Positions 27,227 through 35,173 of a stretch of 64,000 nt of DNA are shown one piece after another. The notes beneath the pieces are model-generated. The model searched no databases and had not been told where the DNA came from. It saw only the letters and a program-made list of their open reading frames with translations. The stretch comes from Muriicola marianensis (GTDB lineage Bacteria > Bacteroidota > Bacteroidia > Flavobacteriales > Flavobacteriaceae), in assembly GCF_014638095.1 (NCBI RefSeq), contig NZ_BMFH01000002.1:372001-436000 (forward strand), written 5' to 3'. Positions within the stretch are counted from its first letter, which is position 1. The number at the start of each line of letters is the position of its first letter. The translations under genes were made by a program, and so were the position numbers.

Positions 27227-28336
27227 TTACTCGCCGTAAAGGCCGGTGATCTCCAGGTCGAAGACCAGATCTGAATTGGGTGGGATGGGTCCAAAGCCCT
27301 GTTGTCCGTAACCCAGGTGAGGGGGGATAAACAATCTGACCTTGTCGCCTACTTTCATGGAGAGCAGACCCTCCTTGAAGCCCGGGATCAGGCTGGCTTC
27401 CGGGCTGTAATCCATAGGGAAAGGTTCGTAGCCTCCTCCCATCTTTCTCTTGGAATCGAATACGCCATATTTTAAAGCTACTGCCTCGTAATTACTATCG
27501 AACAGTTCTCCGTTCTCAAGGTAACCGGCATAGTTCACCAAAACCTTTTGCCCTACCTTGGGTTTTTCACCTGTCCCTTCTTCGAGGACCATTAACTTTA
27601 ATCCTGAGGGCAAGGCCTCGGTCTCATTCTTTTGATCGGCGATCTCATTGGCAAAGTCCTTTTTCATCTTTTCAAAAGCAGCGATAGCGGCTTCCTCCTC
27701 TGCGAAATAATCGCTCATGATCTTGACCGCGTCAAAATTCTTAGCCTCTCTGCCATTCCTGATGATCTGTACTTCCTTCATCACCACGTCCGTCAGGGGT
27801 CTGTCCCTGTCGTTGGTCTCTACCACCCCGATAGAATCGACGACATCCATCCCTTCGACAACCTCCCCGAAGACCGCGTGCTTTCCGTCCAGCCAGGGTG
27901 TGGGCTTCAACGTGATAAAGAACTGGCTCCCATTAGTTTTTGGGCCTCCGTTGGCCATGGATAGGATCCCGGGCCTGTCGTGCCGGAGCGAATCGACGAT
28001 CTCGTCTTTAAAACGATACCCGGGGGACCCGGTTCCCTGTGCGGTGGGATCTCCACCCTGTATCATAAAGTCGGCCATCACCCGGTGGAACAGCACTCCG
28101 TCGTAGTATCTTTTGTCCTTGTATTGTTCGCTCACAAAAGGGTTCGTGCCTTCTGCCAGGGAGACGAAGTTGGCCACGGTCACAGGAGTTTTATCGTGTT
28201 CCAGTTTCACAATAATGTCACCTTTTGTCGTTTTGATGTCCGCAAACAGACCATCCCCCAGGTGGGTATACTGGCTCGATTTACACCCTGCCAGGGTGAT
28301 CATCATCGCGGTTAACAGGATAAGTATATTCTTCAT
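27227..28336 (-). CDS. Lipoprotein with fused cyclophilin and FKBP peptidyl-prolyl isomerase domains
   Basis: The protein has 369 residues. A lipobox TLAGC at about 14-18 makes it a lipid-anchored envelope protein. Residues about 30-195 are a cyclophilin domain (VLFHRVMADFMIQGGDPTAQ, SQFFITL, HAVFGEVVEGMDVV). A helical linker (about 205-240) leads to an FKBP domain (VLVNYAGYLENGELFDSN, GYGQQG, LVFDLEI). Both catalytic signatures look intact. Both domains turn X-Pro bonds, probably to fold exported proteins. Such cyclophilin-FKBP fusions are known from flavobacteria and spirochaetes. It lies 11 bases after gldI. Confidence 0.92.
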   Translation of the reverse strand: MKNILILLTAMMITLAGCKSSQYTHLGDGLFADIKTTKGDIIVKLEHDKTPVTVANFVSLAEGTNPFVSEQYKDKRYYDGVLFHRVMADFMIQGGDPTAQGTGSPGYRFKDEIVDSLRHDRPGILSMANGGPKTNGSQFFITLKPTPWLDGKHAVFGEVVEGMDVVDSIGVVETNDRDRPLTDVVMKEVQIIRNGREAKNFDAVKIMSDYFAEEEAAIAAFEKMKKDFANEIADQKNETEALPSGLKLMVLEEGTGEKPKVGQKVLVNYAGYLENGELFDSNYEAVALKYGVFDSKRKMGGGYEPFPMDYSPEASLIPGFKEGLLSMKVGDKVRLFIPPHLGYGQQGFGPIPPNSDLVFDLEITGLYGE

Positions 28337-28347
28337 TTTATGTCAAT

Positions 28348-28899
28348 TTATGGTGTTTCGTTATTCGTATCTCTTTCGATCTCACGGACTGTGATCACGG
28401 CTTTGAGGGGGACGTTTACCCCGATCTTGTTTTTATCGCCAATATATCCGTATCCGAGGGATGAGGGAAAGAGGAAGATCGCAATTTCCCCTTCCTTCAA
28501 GAGTTTGATGCTGTTGCGCAATCCGGGGAATAGTTCCTGTTTATCCACTTTGTAGGATTGCAGCCCTATCTCTTTTTGGGTGTAGATCGTATCATTGTCC
28601 AGGGTGAGCAAGGTGTAAGTGAATCTCACGAGGTCATCGGTCTGGGGCGTGTAATCAGAGACCTCATTTTTTAGCTCATAGGCATACCAGCTACCCTCAG
28701 AACTGGGCATGTACTCTTTCAGGCTGTCTGTTTTAATGATCCTTTGGATGCGTTCCTCTTCTTCTGCCAGTAATTTTTTATTCCTTTCTACGGATTCTTT
28801 GATAAAGGAACCTGATTTTACTTTCACAGGCCTTCTGGGTTCCGGTCCCTGGCAGGCCAGGACCAGAAGTGCCAAAAATAAGGGTAAGACCTTTCTCAT
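28348..28899 (-). CDS. gldI: Gliding motility-associated PPIase lipoprotein GldI
   Basis: The protein has 183 residues with a lipobox (LVLAC, Cys about 16) and an FKBP-like C-terminal domain (about 90-178; QELFPGLRNSIKLLKEGE, SSLGYGYIG). The arrangement and neighbourhood match GldI, an FKBP-type lipoprotein required for gliding in Flavobacterium johnsoniae. It probably helps fold parts of the type IX secretion/gliding machinery in the periplasm. It overlaps the end of the DHH gene by 4 bases and precedes the cyclophilin-FKBP gene, forming a folding cluster. Confidence 0.9.
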   Translation of the reverse strand: MRKVLPLFLALLVLACQGPEPRRPVKVKSGSFIKESVERNKKLLAEEEERIQRIIKTDSLKEYMPSSEGSWYAYELKNEVSDYTPQTDDLVRFTYTLLTLDNDTIYTQKEIGLQSYKVDKQELFPGLRNSIKLLKEGEIAIFLFPSSLGYGYIGDKNKIGVNVPLKAVITVREIERDTNNETP

Positions 28900-29912
28900 T
28901 TGTTCAGTTCTTTTTGGTGTTTCGGGAGCAGGCTCCTGAAATAGGCGACAGTATCCTCCATGGATTGTTCACTTTTTCCGCCGGCTGCATTGGTATGGCC
29001 TCCCCCGTTAAAGTAGGCCCGCGCAAATTCATTGACCGAAAAATCGCCTTCAGATCGCAAGGAGATCTTGATGATCCCTTCGTCCTTGTTCTCAATAAAG
29101 ATCACCGCCAGCCTGATCCCCGCCAGGGTTAGGCCGTAATTCACAAATCCTTCTGTATCCCCTTTTTTGAATTGGTGCCTGTCTAGCTCGTCCTGGCTCA
29201 GCGTGATGTAAGCCGTGCTGTATTCCGGCAGGATCACCATATTGTTCAGGGCACATCCCAGCAAGTGAAGCCTTCCGGGGGTATTGGTGTCAAAGATCAA
29301 ACGGTGGATCTCAGAATTTCTGGCTCCCTTTTCTATGAGAAATGCCGCCACTCTGTGAGTCAGGCTCGAAGTGGAGGCGTATTTAAAGGAACCTGTATCG
29401 GTAAGGATCCCGGCATAAAGGCAATCGGCTATCTGAGGGGTGATCTCGTCCTTCCCGCCAAGAGCTTCTACGGTGTGGAAGATCATCTCGCAAGTAGAAC
29501 TCATGGTCGGATCTGAATACCTGATACGGGCGTAGTCTGCCGGACTCTGATGGTGGTCGATCATCACGAAGGGCGCTTGCAGTTCTTGCAGGATCTCCTG
29601 CATCTTACCAACTCTGGAGAGATCGTTGAAATCGATGGTGAAGACCACCGCTGCCGTTTTTAGGAATGCTGTGGCCTCCTCTTCCTGTTTTTCAAAGTTC
29701 ATGACAGCCTCTGTCCCGGGCATCCACTTGAGGAATTCAGGATAGTCATTCGGGCTAATCACTACAGGGTTGTGTCCTTTCATCACCAGGTAATGATACA
29801 AGGCCAGGCCCGCTCCGATGGCATCACCATCGGGGTTCTTGTGGGGGACTATCGCTATTTTTTTCGGAGTGCTAAGCAGGGTATTCAACGCCCTGGCATC
29901 GGCTGAATTCAT
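28896..29912 (-). CDS. DHH-family phosphoesterase (NrnA-like oligoribonuclease/pAp phosphatase)
   Basis: The protein has 338 residues from the ATG at 29912; a start at 29939 adds 9 unlikely residues. The DHH domain carries PHKNPDGDAIG, the central Asp (TIDFND) and the DHHQSP motif. The DHHA1 domain ends with FNGGGHTNAAGG. Homologues degrade nano-RNA and dephosphorylate pAp. It is translationally coupled to gldI by a 4-base overlap. Confidence 0.92.
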   Translation of the reverse strand: MNSADARALNTLLSTPKKIAIVPHKNPDGDAIGAGLALYHYLVMKGHNPVVISPNDYPEFLKWMPGTEAVMNFEKQEEEATAFLKTAAVVFTIDFNDLSRVGKMQEILQELQAPFVMIDHHQSPADYARIRYSDPTMSSTCEMIFHTVEALGGKDEITPQIADCLYAGILTDTGSFKYASTSSLTHRVAAFLIEKGARNSEIHRLIFDTNTPGRLHLLGCALNNMVILPEYSTAYITLSQDELDRHQFKKGDTEGFVNYGLTLAGIRLAVIFIENKDEGIIKISLRSEGDFSVNEFARAYFNGGGHTNAAGGKSEQSMEDTVAYFRSLLPKHQKELNK

Positions 29913-30069
29913 GGGTGCAAAGATACGACTATTTGACATATCAACACGAACCGTCCTTAAAGAAGATCTTGGGATTTTCTAGCGGGGGATCATCTGCGAT
30001 TTATCCAAAAAAAGACAGGGGCTTTTCGGGGTAGGTGTATTCTTTTACCTTAGCAATAAATATAAACCA

Positions 30070-31095
30070 ATGAAGAAATACGTATTTGCTATCCCGATCT
30101 TCTTCTGCTTCCTTGCCTGTAAATCCCTGCCCACAGGGGAAAGTCGGCAAGCATTTGGCGATTTCACCATCACCTTCGGTTCCTGCAACAAACACGATGT
30201 ACGGAACAGACTGTGGGACGATGTACTCGCCGCCAACCCGGATGTATGGATCTGGGGTGGTGACATCGTCTATGCCGATACCAGTAACCCCACAGAGATC
30301 GCGGCTATGTATTCAGCACAAAGAGAGGTGCCCGGCTACAAGGCTGTGTTAGAAGAGGTGCCGGTTATCGGTACCTGGGATGATCATGATTACGGTTTGA
30401 ATGACGGGGGGGTAGAGTTCGTCTCAAAGGAGGGCAGCCAGCAAGTATTCCTGGACTTTTTAGGATTGGAAGAGAATGATCCCAGAAGAGCGAGGGAAGG
30501 GGTGTACGCTTCTCACGAATTTATAAGGCCAGAAGGTAAAATAAGAGTTCTTGTCCTCGATACACGCTACTTCAGGACGGCCCTGACTCCGGCAGAGGAA
30601 AAGGGTAAAAGATACCAGCCCGGAACTTATGGAGAAGGTACTGTCCTGGGAAATGCACAGTGGTCATGGCTGGAAGGGGAGCTCAGGAATTCGGATGCCG
30701 ACTTCAACGTAATTGTAAGCAGTATACAGGTTCTGTCCTCCCAGCATGGGTTTGAGACCTGGGGTAATTTTCCCCACGAGGTCGACAGACTTGAGAAAAC
30801 GATTGTCGACTCGGGTGCGAAAGGGGTCATCATCTTGTCCGGAGACCGGCATATCTCAGAATTTTCGAGCTCCGCTGTCGATGGTTTGTCTTTTCCGCTG
30901 ATCGACTTCACAAGCAGCGGTCTGACCCATGTCTATTCCTCCTATTCAGGGGAACCTAATCGGTACAGGATAGGGGAGGTTGTTTCAAAAAAGAGTTTTG
31001 GGGTACTGGAATTCGATTTCAGTACAAAACGGGTACACTTCAAAATTGTCGGGGATCATGGCGAGGTCCTGGGTGAACTCTGGCAGCAGTATTAA
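30070..31095 (+). CDS. PhoD-like alkaline phosphatase, lipoprotein
   Basis: The protein has 341 residues with signal peptide and lipobox (CFLAC, Cys about 17). The PhoD metallophosphatase core shows [29 protein letters not shown] and [10 protein letters not shown]. It should hydrolyse phosphate esters or diesters outside the cytoplasm. It stands alone on the plus strand upstream of ndk, with the ndk promoter beginning right after its stop. Confidence 0.9.
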   Translation: MKKYVFAIPIFFCFLACKSLPTGESRQAFGDFTITFGSCNKHDVRNRLWDDVLAANPDVWIWGGDIVYADTSNPTEIAAMYSAQREVPGYKAVLEEVPVIGTWDDHDYGLNDGGVEFVSKEGSQQVFLDFLGLEENDPRRAREGVYASHEFIRPEGKIRVLVLDTRYFRTALTPAEEKGKRYQPGTYGEGTVLGNAQWSWLEGELRNSDADFNVIVSSIQVLSSQHGFETWGNFPHEVDRLEKTIVDSGAKGVIILSGDRHISEFSSSAVDGLSFPLIDFTSSGLTHVYSSYSGEPNRYRIGEVVSKKSFGVLEFDFSTKRVHFKIVGDHGEVLGELWQQY

Positions 31096-31097
31096 TG

Positions 31098-31128
31098 TTG
31101 TAGGTTGCGATAAGATAGCGTACTTTTG
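31098..31128 (+). promoter_or_regulatory. Bacteroidetes-type promoter of ndk
   Basis: TTG (31098-31100), a 20-base spacer and TACTTTTG (31121-31128) fit the -33/-7 pattern of the primary sigma factor of Bacteroidetes. The ndk ATG follows 16 bases later. This supports the shorter start for ndk. Confidence 0.7.
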
Positions 31129-31144
31129 CCGAAAATTTTTAAGA

Positions 31145-31564
31145 ATGACAGGAAACAGAACATTTACCATGATCAAACCCGATGCCGTGGAGAACGGACA
31201 TATCGGGCCTATCCTGGAGAAGATCACCTCTGCGGGATTCAAGATCATCGCCATGAAATATACCCAGCTCAGCAAAAGGGATGCACGTGAATTCTACGCC
31301 ATTCATAAGGAGAGGCCTTTCTTCAATGAACTGGTTGAATTTATGACCCGAGGTCCAATCGTTTCAGCCATCCTGGAAAAGGATAACGCAGTGGAGGATT
31401 TCAGGGCTCTGATAGGTGCGACCAATCCTGCCGAAGCAGCCGAAGGTACCATCCGAAAGCTTTATGCCAAGGATATAGGGGAAAACGCTATACACGGCTC
31501 AGACAGTGATGAGAATGCTGCCATTGAAGGGGCATTCCACTTCTCAGGAAGGGAGATCTATTGA
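31145..31564 (+). CDS. ndk: Nucleoside diphosphate kinase
   Basis: The 139-residue enzyme balances nucleoside triphosphates through a phosphohistidine. Visible are the start of the fold ([14 protein letters not shown]), the Arg/Thr nucleotide site ([15 protein letters not shown]) and the active His in [11 protein letters not shown] longer frame from 30980 exists but overlaps the phoD gene and the promoter, so the ATG at 31145 is chosen. The insert [14 protein letters not shown] is typical of the family. Confidence 0.96.
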   Translation: MTGNRTFTMIKPDAVENGHIGPILEKITSAGFKIIAMKYTQLSKRDAREFYAIHKERPFFNELVEFMTRGPIVSAILEKDNAVEDFRALIGATNPAEAAEGTIRKLYAKDIGENAIHGSDSDENAAIEGAFHFSGREIY

Positions 31565-31582
31565 TCTGTACAAATGATTTTG

Positions 31583-31615
31583 AAAAAGGGCTTCCAGTAT
31601 ACGGAAGCCTTTTTT
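31583..31615 (+). terminator. Rho-independent terminator of ndk
   Basis: GGCTTCC (31589-31595) and GGAAGCC (31603-31609) form a 7-bp stem with a 7-base loop. It is flanked by an A-run and a T-run, which lets it act in both directions between convergent genes. Confidence 0.87.
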
Positions 31616-31630
31616 GTTGGATGAAAGTAT

Positions 31631-31924
31631 TCAGCGAAGGACGATCTTCCTTACCACTTCCCTTCCCAATTCTTCGTTCAACAGGTCGATGATTTTGGAT
31701 TTTCCCAGGCTGAGTTCCTCCCGCAATACAGAAGAAGATAGGGATACATAGAGCGTACCATCCCTGAGCTCGACTCCGGTGGTATAGTTGTTTACTCCAT
31801 TACCCATCAGGTTGGCCCAGGCCTCCCTTACATGCACCTTGTCCAGCCCTTTTTGCAATTTGTTGGAGGAGATAAATTCCTGCAGGGCCTCTCCCAGGCT
31901 TACATTATTTTTTTTACGAACCAT
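31631..31924 (-). CDS. DUF721 (DciA-like) domain protein
   Basis: The protein has 97 residues from the ATG at 31924; the longer frame to 31948 lies inside the upstream gene. DUF721 residues are seen in LGEALQEFISSNKLQKGLDKV and VREAWANLMG, with the small beta part (LRDGTLYVSLSSSVLREEL). DciA proteins of this family load the replicative helicase in bacteria that lack DnaC. Its position close to recF fits replication, though that function in Bacteroidetes is inferred from family knowledge. It overlaps the lipoprotein gene by 11 bases. Confidence 0.85.
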   Translation of the reverse strand: MVRKKNNVSLGEALQEFISSNKLQKGLDKVHVREAWANLMGNGVNNYTTGVELRDGTLYVSLSSSVLREELSLGKSKIIDLLNEELGREVVRKIVLR

Positions 31925-32342
31925 CCGTGTCCAGATTGATAGGTTCAAACCTTTTATAAAGATAGCGAATCTGATCTGTATTGATCACCGAGAAATTCGT
32001 TGGGGTCAGGGATTCGATCTTCTCTTCCCACTCGCTCATCTCGTTCCTGTATTCCATAAAATAATTACCGTCCCTGACGGAGATGGTGAACTGTTCCGCA
32101 TCGTCCGAGGTGATAAAACTCCCATCCGGAAGGGGCTGTACCTTCTTGCGGTACCCGGACATCCCGGAGGTTTCGATATAGTCTACGGTCGTACTGATGT
32201 CGTACTTCTTGCTGTCTCCAGATGGGAAAACCACTTCTTCTATCTCCCAGTACCCGTCTAAGTAACCCAGGTCTTCTTTTGTGATCTCCTGCCTGCAGGA
32301 GACCATCATAAGGATAAATAATAGGGTGCAGAATGATCTCAT
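31914..32342 (-). CDS. Conserved hypothetical lipoprotein
   Basis: The protein has 142 residues from the ATG at 32342; a longer frame to 32483 is a read-through into the recF coding region. The signal peptide ends in lipobox MVSC (Cys about 16). The mature part is beta-rich with a W-E-I-E pattern (LDGYWEIEEVVF), reminiscent of small lipocalin-like lipoproteins, but no function can be assigned. It is wedged between recF (one base gap) and DUF721, so it is part of that operon. Confidence 0.78.
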   Translation of the reverse strand: MRSFCTLLFILMMVSCRQEITKEDLGYLDGYWEIEEVVFPSGDSKKYDISTTVDYIETSGMSGYRKKVQPLPDGSFITSDDAEQFTISVRDGNYFMEYRNEMSEWEEKIESLTPTNFSVINTDQIRYLYKRFEPINLDTDGS

Positions 32343-32343
32343 A

Positions 32344-33423
32344 TTACAAAGGAAACATTTTATAGGTCTGATGTATTTCTTTAATGATCTTTTCCGTGCG
32401 GTCAGCATGGGTGTCACTGATGAAGATCTGCCCGAAATTCTCGTCCTCCACCAGGGAGATAATATGGGCGACCCGGTTCTCATCCAGTTTGTCGAAGATA
32501 TCGTCGAGCAACAGGATAGGGGTAGTGCCCACTGTTTTTTTCAGAAGGTGGAACTGGGCAAATTTCAGGGCGATGAGGTATGATTTCTGTTGCCCCTGGC
32601 TCCCGAATTTCTTGATGGGGTACGATTCGATCTCAAAATCGAGGTCGTCCTTGTGGACCCCGACACTGGTGTACTGAAGGGCTCTGTCGCGTTCCAGGTT
32701 GGCCTCCAGTAAATCAGAGAGGGAAGCTTCGTGCAAGCCCGAATTATAGACGAGATTGACGATCTCACTCCCCCCGGAGATCAGCCCGTATTGTTCCCGG
32801 AAGACCGGGACAAAATTTTTCAGGAAATCGGCCCGTTTCTCGTATATATATTGCCCGTGTACCTGCAGCTGCTGGTTGTAGATCTCAAGAGTGCTAGGGT
32901 CGAAAACATGGTTGGCTGCAAAGTATTTTAGGAGGGCATTTCGCTGTGATACTGCCTTCTGGTAAGTGATCAGGGCGTGGAGATATTCGGGATCAGACTG
33001 GGAGATGACGCCATCCATGAATTTTCTTCGGGTCTCACTGCCCTCAATGATCAGGTCCCTGTCTGCCGGGGAGATGATCACCAAAGGCAACAGGCCAATA
33101 TGTTCAGATAGTTTATCGTAGGCCTTCCCATTTCGGCGGATGACCTTCTTGACGTTTCGTTTCAGGGAACAGACGATCTTTTCTTCCCTCCCGTTGAGCT
33201 GGAATGTGCCTTCTATGACAAAGAAATCCTCCCCATGCCTGATATTCTGGGTGGCAATGGGGTTGAAATAGCTCTTTCCGAAGGAGAGGTGATAGATAGC
33301 GTCGAGCATGTTGGTCTTTCCCTTGCCATTGTTTCCAACAAAGCAATTGATCTTCGAATCGAATTCACATTCGATGTCGCTGAAGTTCTTGTAGTTGAGG
33401 AGGGAAATCTTCTCGAGATACAT
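32344..33423 (-). CDS. recF: DNA replication and repair protein RecF
   Basis: The 359-residue SMC-like ATPase binds DNA gaps and helps load RecA. Walker A is [16 protein letters not shown]. The ABC signature region is [18 protein letters not shown], and Walker B is [15 protein letters not shown]. The length and motif order are standard. It diverges from the TPR gene at 33537, and its minus-strand -7 box TATTTTTG is at 33466-33473. A hairpin (33438-33460) lies in its leader. Confidence 0.95.
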   Translation of the reverse strand: MYLEKISLLNYKNFSDIECEFDSKINCFVGNNGKGKTNMLDAIYHLSFGKSYFNPIATQNIRHGEDFFVIEGTFQLNGREEKIVCSLKRNVKKVIRRNGKAYDKLSEHIGLLPLVIISPADRDLIIEGSETRRKFMDGVISQSDPEYLHALITYQKAVSQRNALLKYFAANHVFDPSTLEIYNQQLQVHGQYIYEKRADFLKNFVPVFREQYGLISGGSEIVNLVYNSGLHEASLSDLLEANLERDRALQYTSVGVHKDDLDFEIESYPIKKFGSQGQQKSYLIALKFAQFHLLKKTVGTTPILLLDDIFDKLDENRVAHIISLVEDENFGQIFISDTHADRTEKIIKEIHQTYKMFPL

Positions 33424-33465
33424 GAAAAGCGTGATTCAAATTGGGTTTTAAGACCCATTTCGGAC

Positions 33466-33473
33466 CAAAAATA
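33466..33473 (-). promoter_or_regulatory. -7 box (TATTTTTG) of recF
   Basis: This TAnnTTTG match on the minus strand lies 42 bases before the recF ATG. It leaves a leader that contains a stem (AAAT/GGGT arms pairing with ACCC/ATTT, 33438-33460). Confidence 0.45.
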
Positions 33474-33508
33474 ACAAATAAATACCCTACGGTTTTCGAT
33501 AAAAACTT

Positions 33509-33516
33509 TATTTTTG
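33509..33516 (+). promoter_or_regulatory. -7 box (TATTTTTG) of the TPR gene
   Basis: The plus-strand TAnnTTTG match lies 20 bases before the ATG at 33537. The box supports the short start of the TPR protein. Confidence 0.5.
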
Positions 33517-33536
33517 CGCGATCAATTAGAGGAACT

Positions 33537-34301
33537 ATGGCAACATATAAAAAGAGGGGTTACAAGCCGAAGAACAAGGAAGAGGAAAGAACCCTTGCAG
33601 AACAGGGAAGTACCACTGCTGAGGTGTTCAGCGCCCTGGATGAAAGCGCATCCCGGTCGGAACAATGGGTGGCCAGGAACCAGAACTACATCCTGGGGGT
33701 GATCGGCGTGATCGCAGTGGCCGTATTGGGTTACCTGGGGTATAATCAATTCGTTCAGGAACCCAGAAATGCCAGTGCTGCCAATGAGATGCTCTACCCC
33801 AATCAATACTTCAACCAGGCCCTGGAAAGTACGGCCGAGAAAGATTCATTGTTTCTTCTGGCCCTGAACGGAGCCGAAGGTAAATACGGCTACCTCGATA
33901 TCATTGAGGAATACTCAGGTACGCCTTCAGCTAATATTGCAACCTACGCAGCGGGAATGGCTTATAAGGAACTGAAGCAATACGACAAGGCCATAGAATA
34001 TCTGGAGCAGGTAAATCCTGACGAGGAGATCACTGCCTCCCTTGCCCTGGGCGGGATAGGTGATTCTTTCTTTCAACTGGGCCAGGCTGCGGATGCCCTG
34101 GGCTATTATGAAAAGGCCTTTGCTGAGGATGACAATACTCTCACTACACCCTTATATCTGCACAAAGCAGGTATCGCAGCTCTCGAATTGGGGCAAAAGG
34201 AAAAGGCGCTGAAATACTTCCAGCGTATCAAGGATGACTACCCGGATGCCAACGAGGCCAGGAATATCGATGCCTTTATCGGGATGGCCCAAACCCAGTA
34301 G
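33537..34301 (+). CDS. Membrane-anchored tetratricopeptide repeat protein (YfgM-like)
   Basis: The protein has 254 residues from the ATG at 33537; a longer frame from 33441 crosses the promoter. The N-terminal 55 residues are polar and basic. One membrane helix (about 57-76, LGVIGVIAVAVLGYLGY) anchors it, and three to four TPR units (about 125-245) face the periplasm. This layout resembles YfgM-type folding helpers of the secretion system. It is two bases upstream of ribH. Confidence 0.85.
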   Translation: MATYKKRGYKPKNKEEERTLAEQGSTTAEVFSALDESASRSEQWVARNQNYILGVIGVIAVAVLGYLGYNQFVQEPRNASAANEMLYPNQYFNQALESTAEKDSLFLLALNGAEGKYGYLDIIEEYSGTPSANIATYAAGMAYKELKQYDKAIEYLEQVNPDEEITASLALGGIGDSFFQLGQAADALGYYEKAFAEDDNTLTTPLYLHKAGIAALELGQKEKALKYFQRIKDDYPDANEARNIDAFIGMAQTQ

Positions 34302-34303
34302 GC

Positions 34304-34786
34304 ATGGCTACGGCTAACAAAAACCTTTCAGAATACGACAAGGCGCAGTTACCTGATGCCTCCGACCTCGAGATAGGTATCGTCGTATCTGAATGGAATC
34401 AGGCCATCACTGAATCTCTGTATCAAGGTGCATATTCAGCTCTCCTGGATTGTGGGGTGGCTGAGGACCGGATCACCCGCTGGAACGTACCCGGGAGTTT
34501 TGAACTTACCTTCGGCTGTAAAAAGATGATAGAGGAAGCAGATCCGGATGCCGTGATTGCAATTGGAAGTGTCATCCGGGGAGAGACCAAACATTTCGAT
34601 TTCGTCTGCAGTGCTACAGCCCAGGGGATCAAGGACCTCAACGTCCTCACAGATACTCCCGTAATCTTCTGCGTCCTGACAGATGACACCCAGCAACAGG
34701 CTGAAGACCGGAGCGGTGGAAAACACGGAAATAAGGGCACGGAAGCCGCTATCGCTGCCATCAAAATGGCCGTTCTGGGGAAATAA
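34304..34786 (+). CDS. ribH: 6,7-dimethyl-8-ribityllumazine synthase
   Basis: The 160-residue enzyme makes the direct precursor of riboflavin. Family motifs are VVSEWNQAIT, NVPGSFELTF, GSVIRGETKHFDF and the final TDDTQQQAEDRSGGKHGNKG. It follows the TPR gene by two bases, an arrangement common in flavobacteria. Confidence 0.95.
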   Translation: MATANKNLSEYDKAQLPDASDLEIGIVVSEWNQAITESLYQGAYSALLDCGVAEDRITRWNVPGSFELTFGCKKMIEEADPDAVIAIGSVIRGETKHFDFVCSATAQGIKDLNVLTDTPVIFCVLTDDTQQQAEDRSGGKHGNKGTEAAIAAIKMAVLGK

Positions 34787-34861
34787 GCCCGGACCTCTGC
34801 ATTACCTCCTGGTGTTAACAATTTTTGGGAAGCTTCCTACAGCACTTTTTTTATAATTAAG

Positions 34862-34869
34862 TATTTTTG
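34862..34869 (+). promoter_or_regulatory. -7 box (TATTTTTG) of the 96-residue membrane protein and mutL
   Basis: TAnnTTTG lies 13 bases before the ATG at 34883. The -33 box is not clear. The position suggests that the small gene and mutL form a separate transcript from ribH. Confidence 0.45.
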
Positions 34870-34882
34870 GAGTAGGAGCGAT

Positions 34883-35173
34883 ATGGGACGATTTACGAGA
34901 CTGCGAAAGAACAAGAAATTCAATTACTCACCGAAATATTACGATGATAAGGGAGAGGGTAATCCGTATAAGATCGAACGCAAACTCGACAAGTACAGGA
35001 CCACTGCTGATTCTCCCGGAGGGATAAAGTCGAGGTGGAGTGCCGCCATGTCTGACCTCAGGAAGGGTGCAGACAGGAATTACAGGCTCCGATTCTTGTT
35101 GGTTCTCGCCGTATTGATCCTCATAGTTCTATATCTTTTGGATTTCGATATTTCCATCTTTTTTCCTGAATAA
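34883..35173 (+). CDS. Small single-pass membrane protein upstream of mutL
   Basis: The protein has 96 residues: a basic hydrophilic N-terminal part (about 1-70) and one membrane helix near the C-terminus (FLLVLAVLILIVLYLL). Homologues next to ribH in flavobacteria are sometimes named riboflavin synthase beta subunit, but nothing in this sequence resembles that enzyme. The stop overlaps the mutL start by one base. Function is unknown. Confidence 0.75.
   Translation: MGRFTRLRKNKKFNYSPKYYDDKGEGNPYKIERKLDKYRTTADSPGGIKSRWSAAMSDLRKGADRNYRLRFLLVLAVLILIVLYLLDFDISIFFPE

Noticed and set aside
30980-31144. Extended start of ndk
   Set aside because: The extension overlaps the phosphatase gene and the ndk promoter. 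The family start at 31145 is clear.
33438-33460. Bulged hairpin in the recF leader as a regulatory RNA
   Set aside because: It is short, with a 6-base loop and one bulge, and there is no comparative support. It is only mentioned with the promoter.
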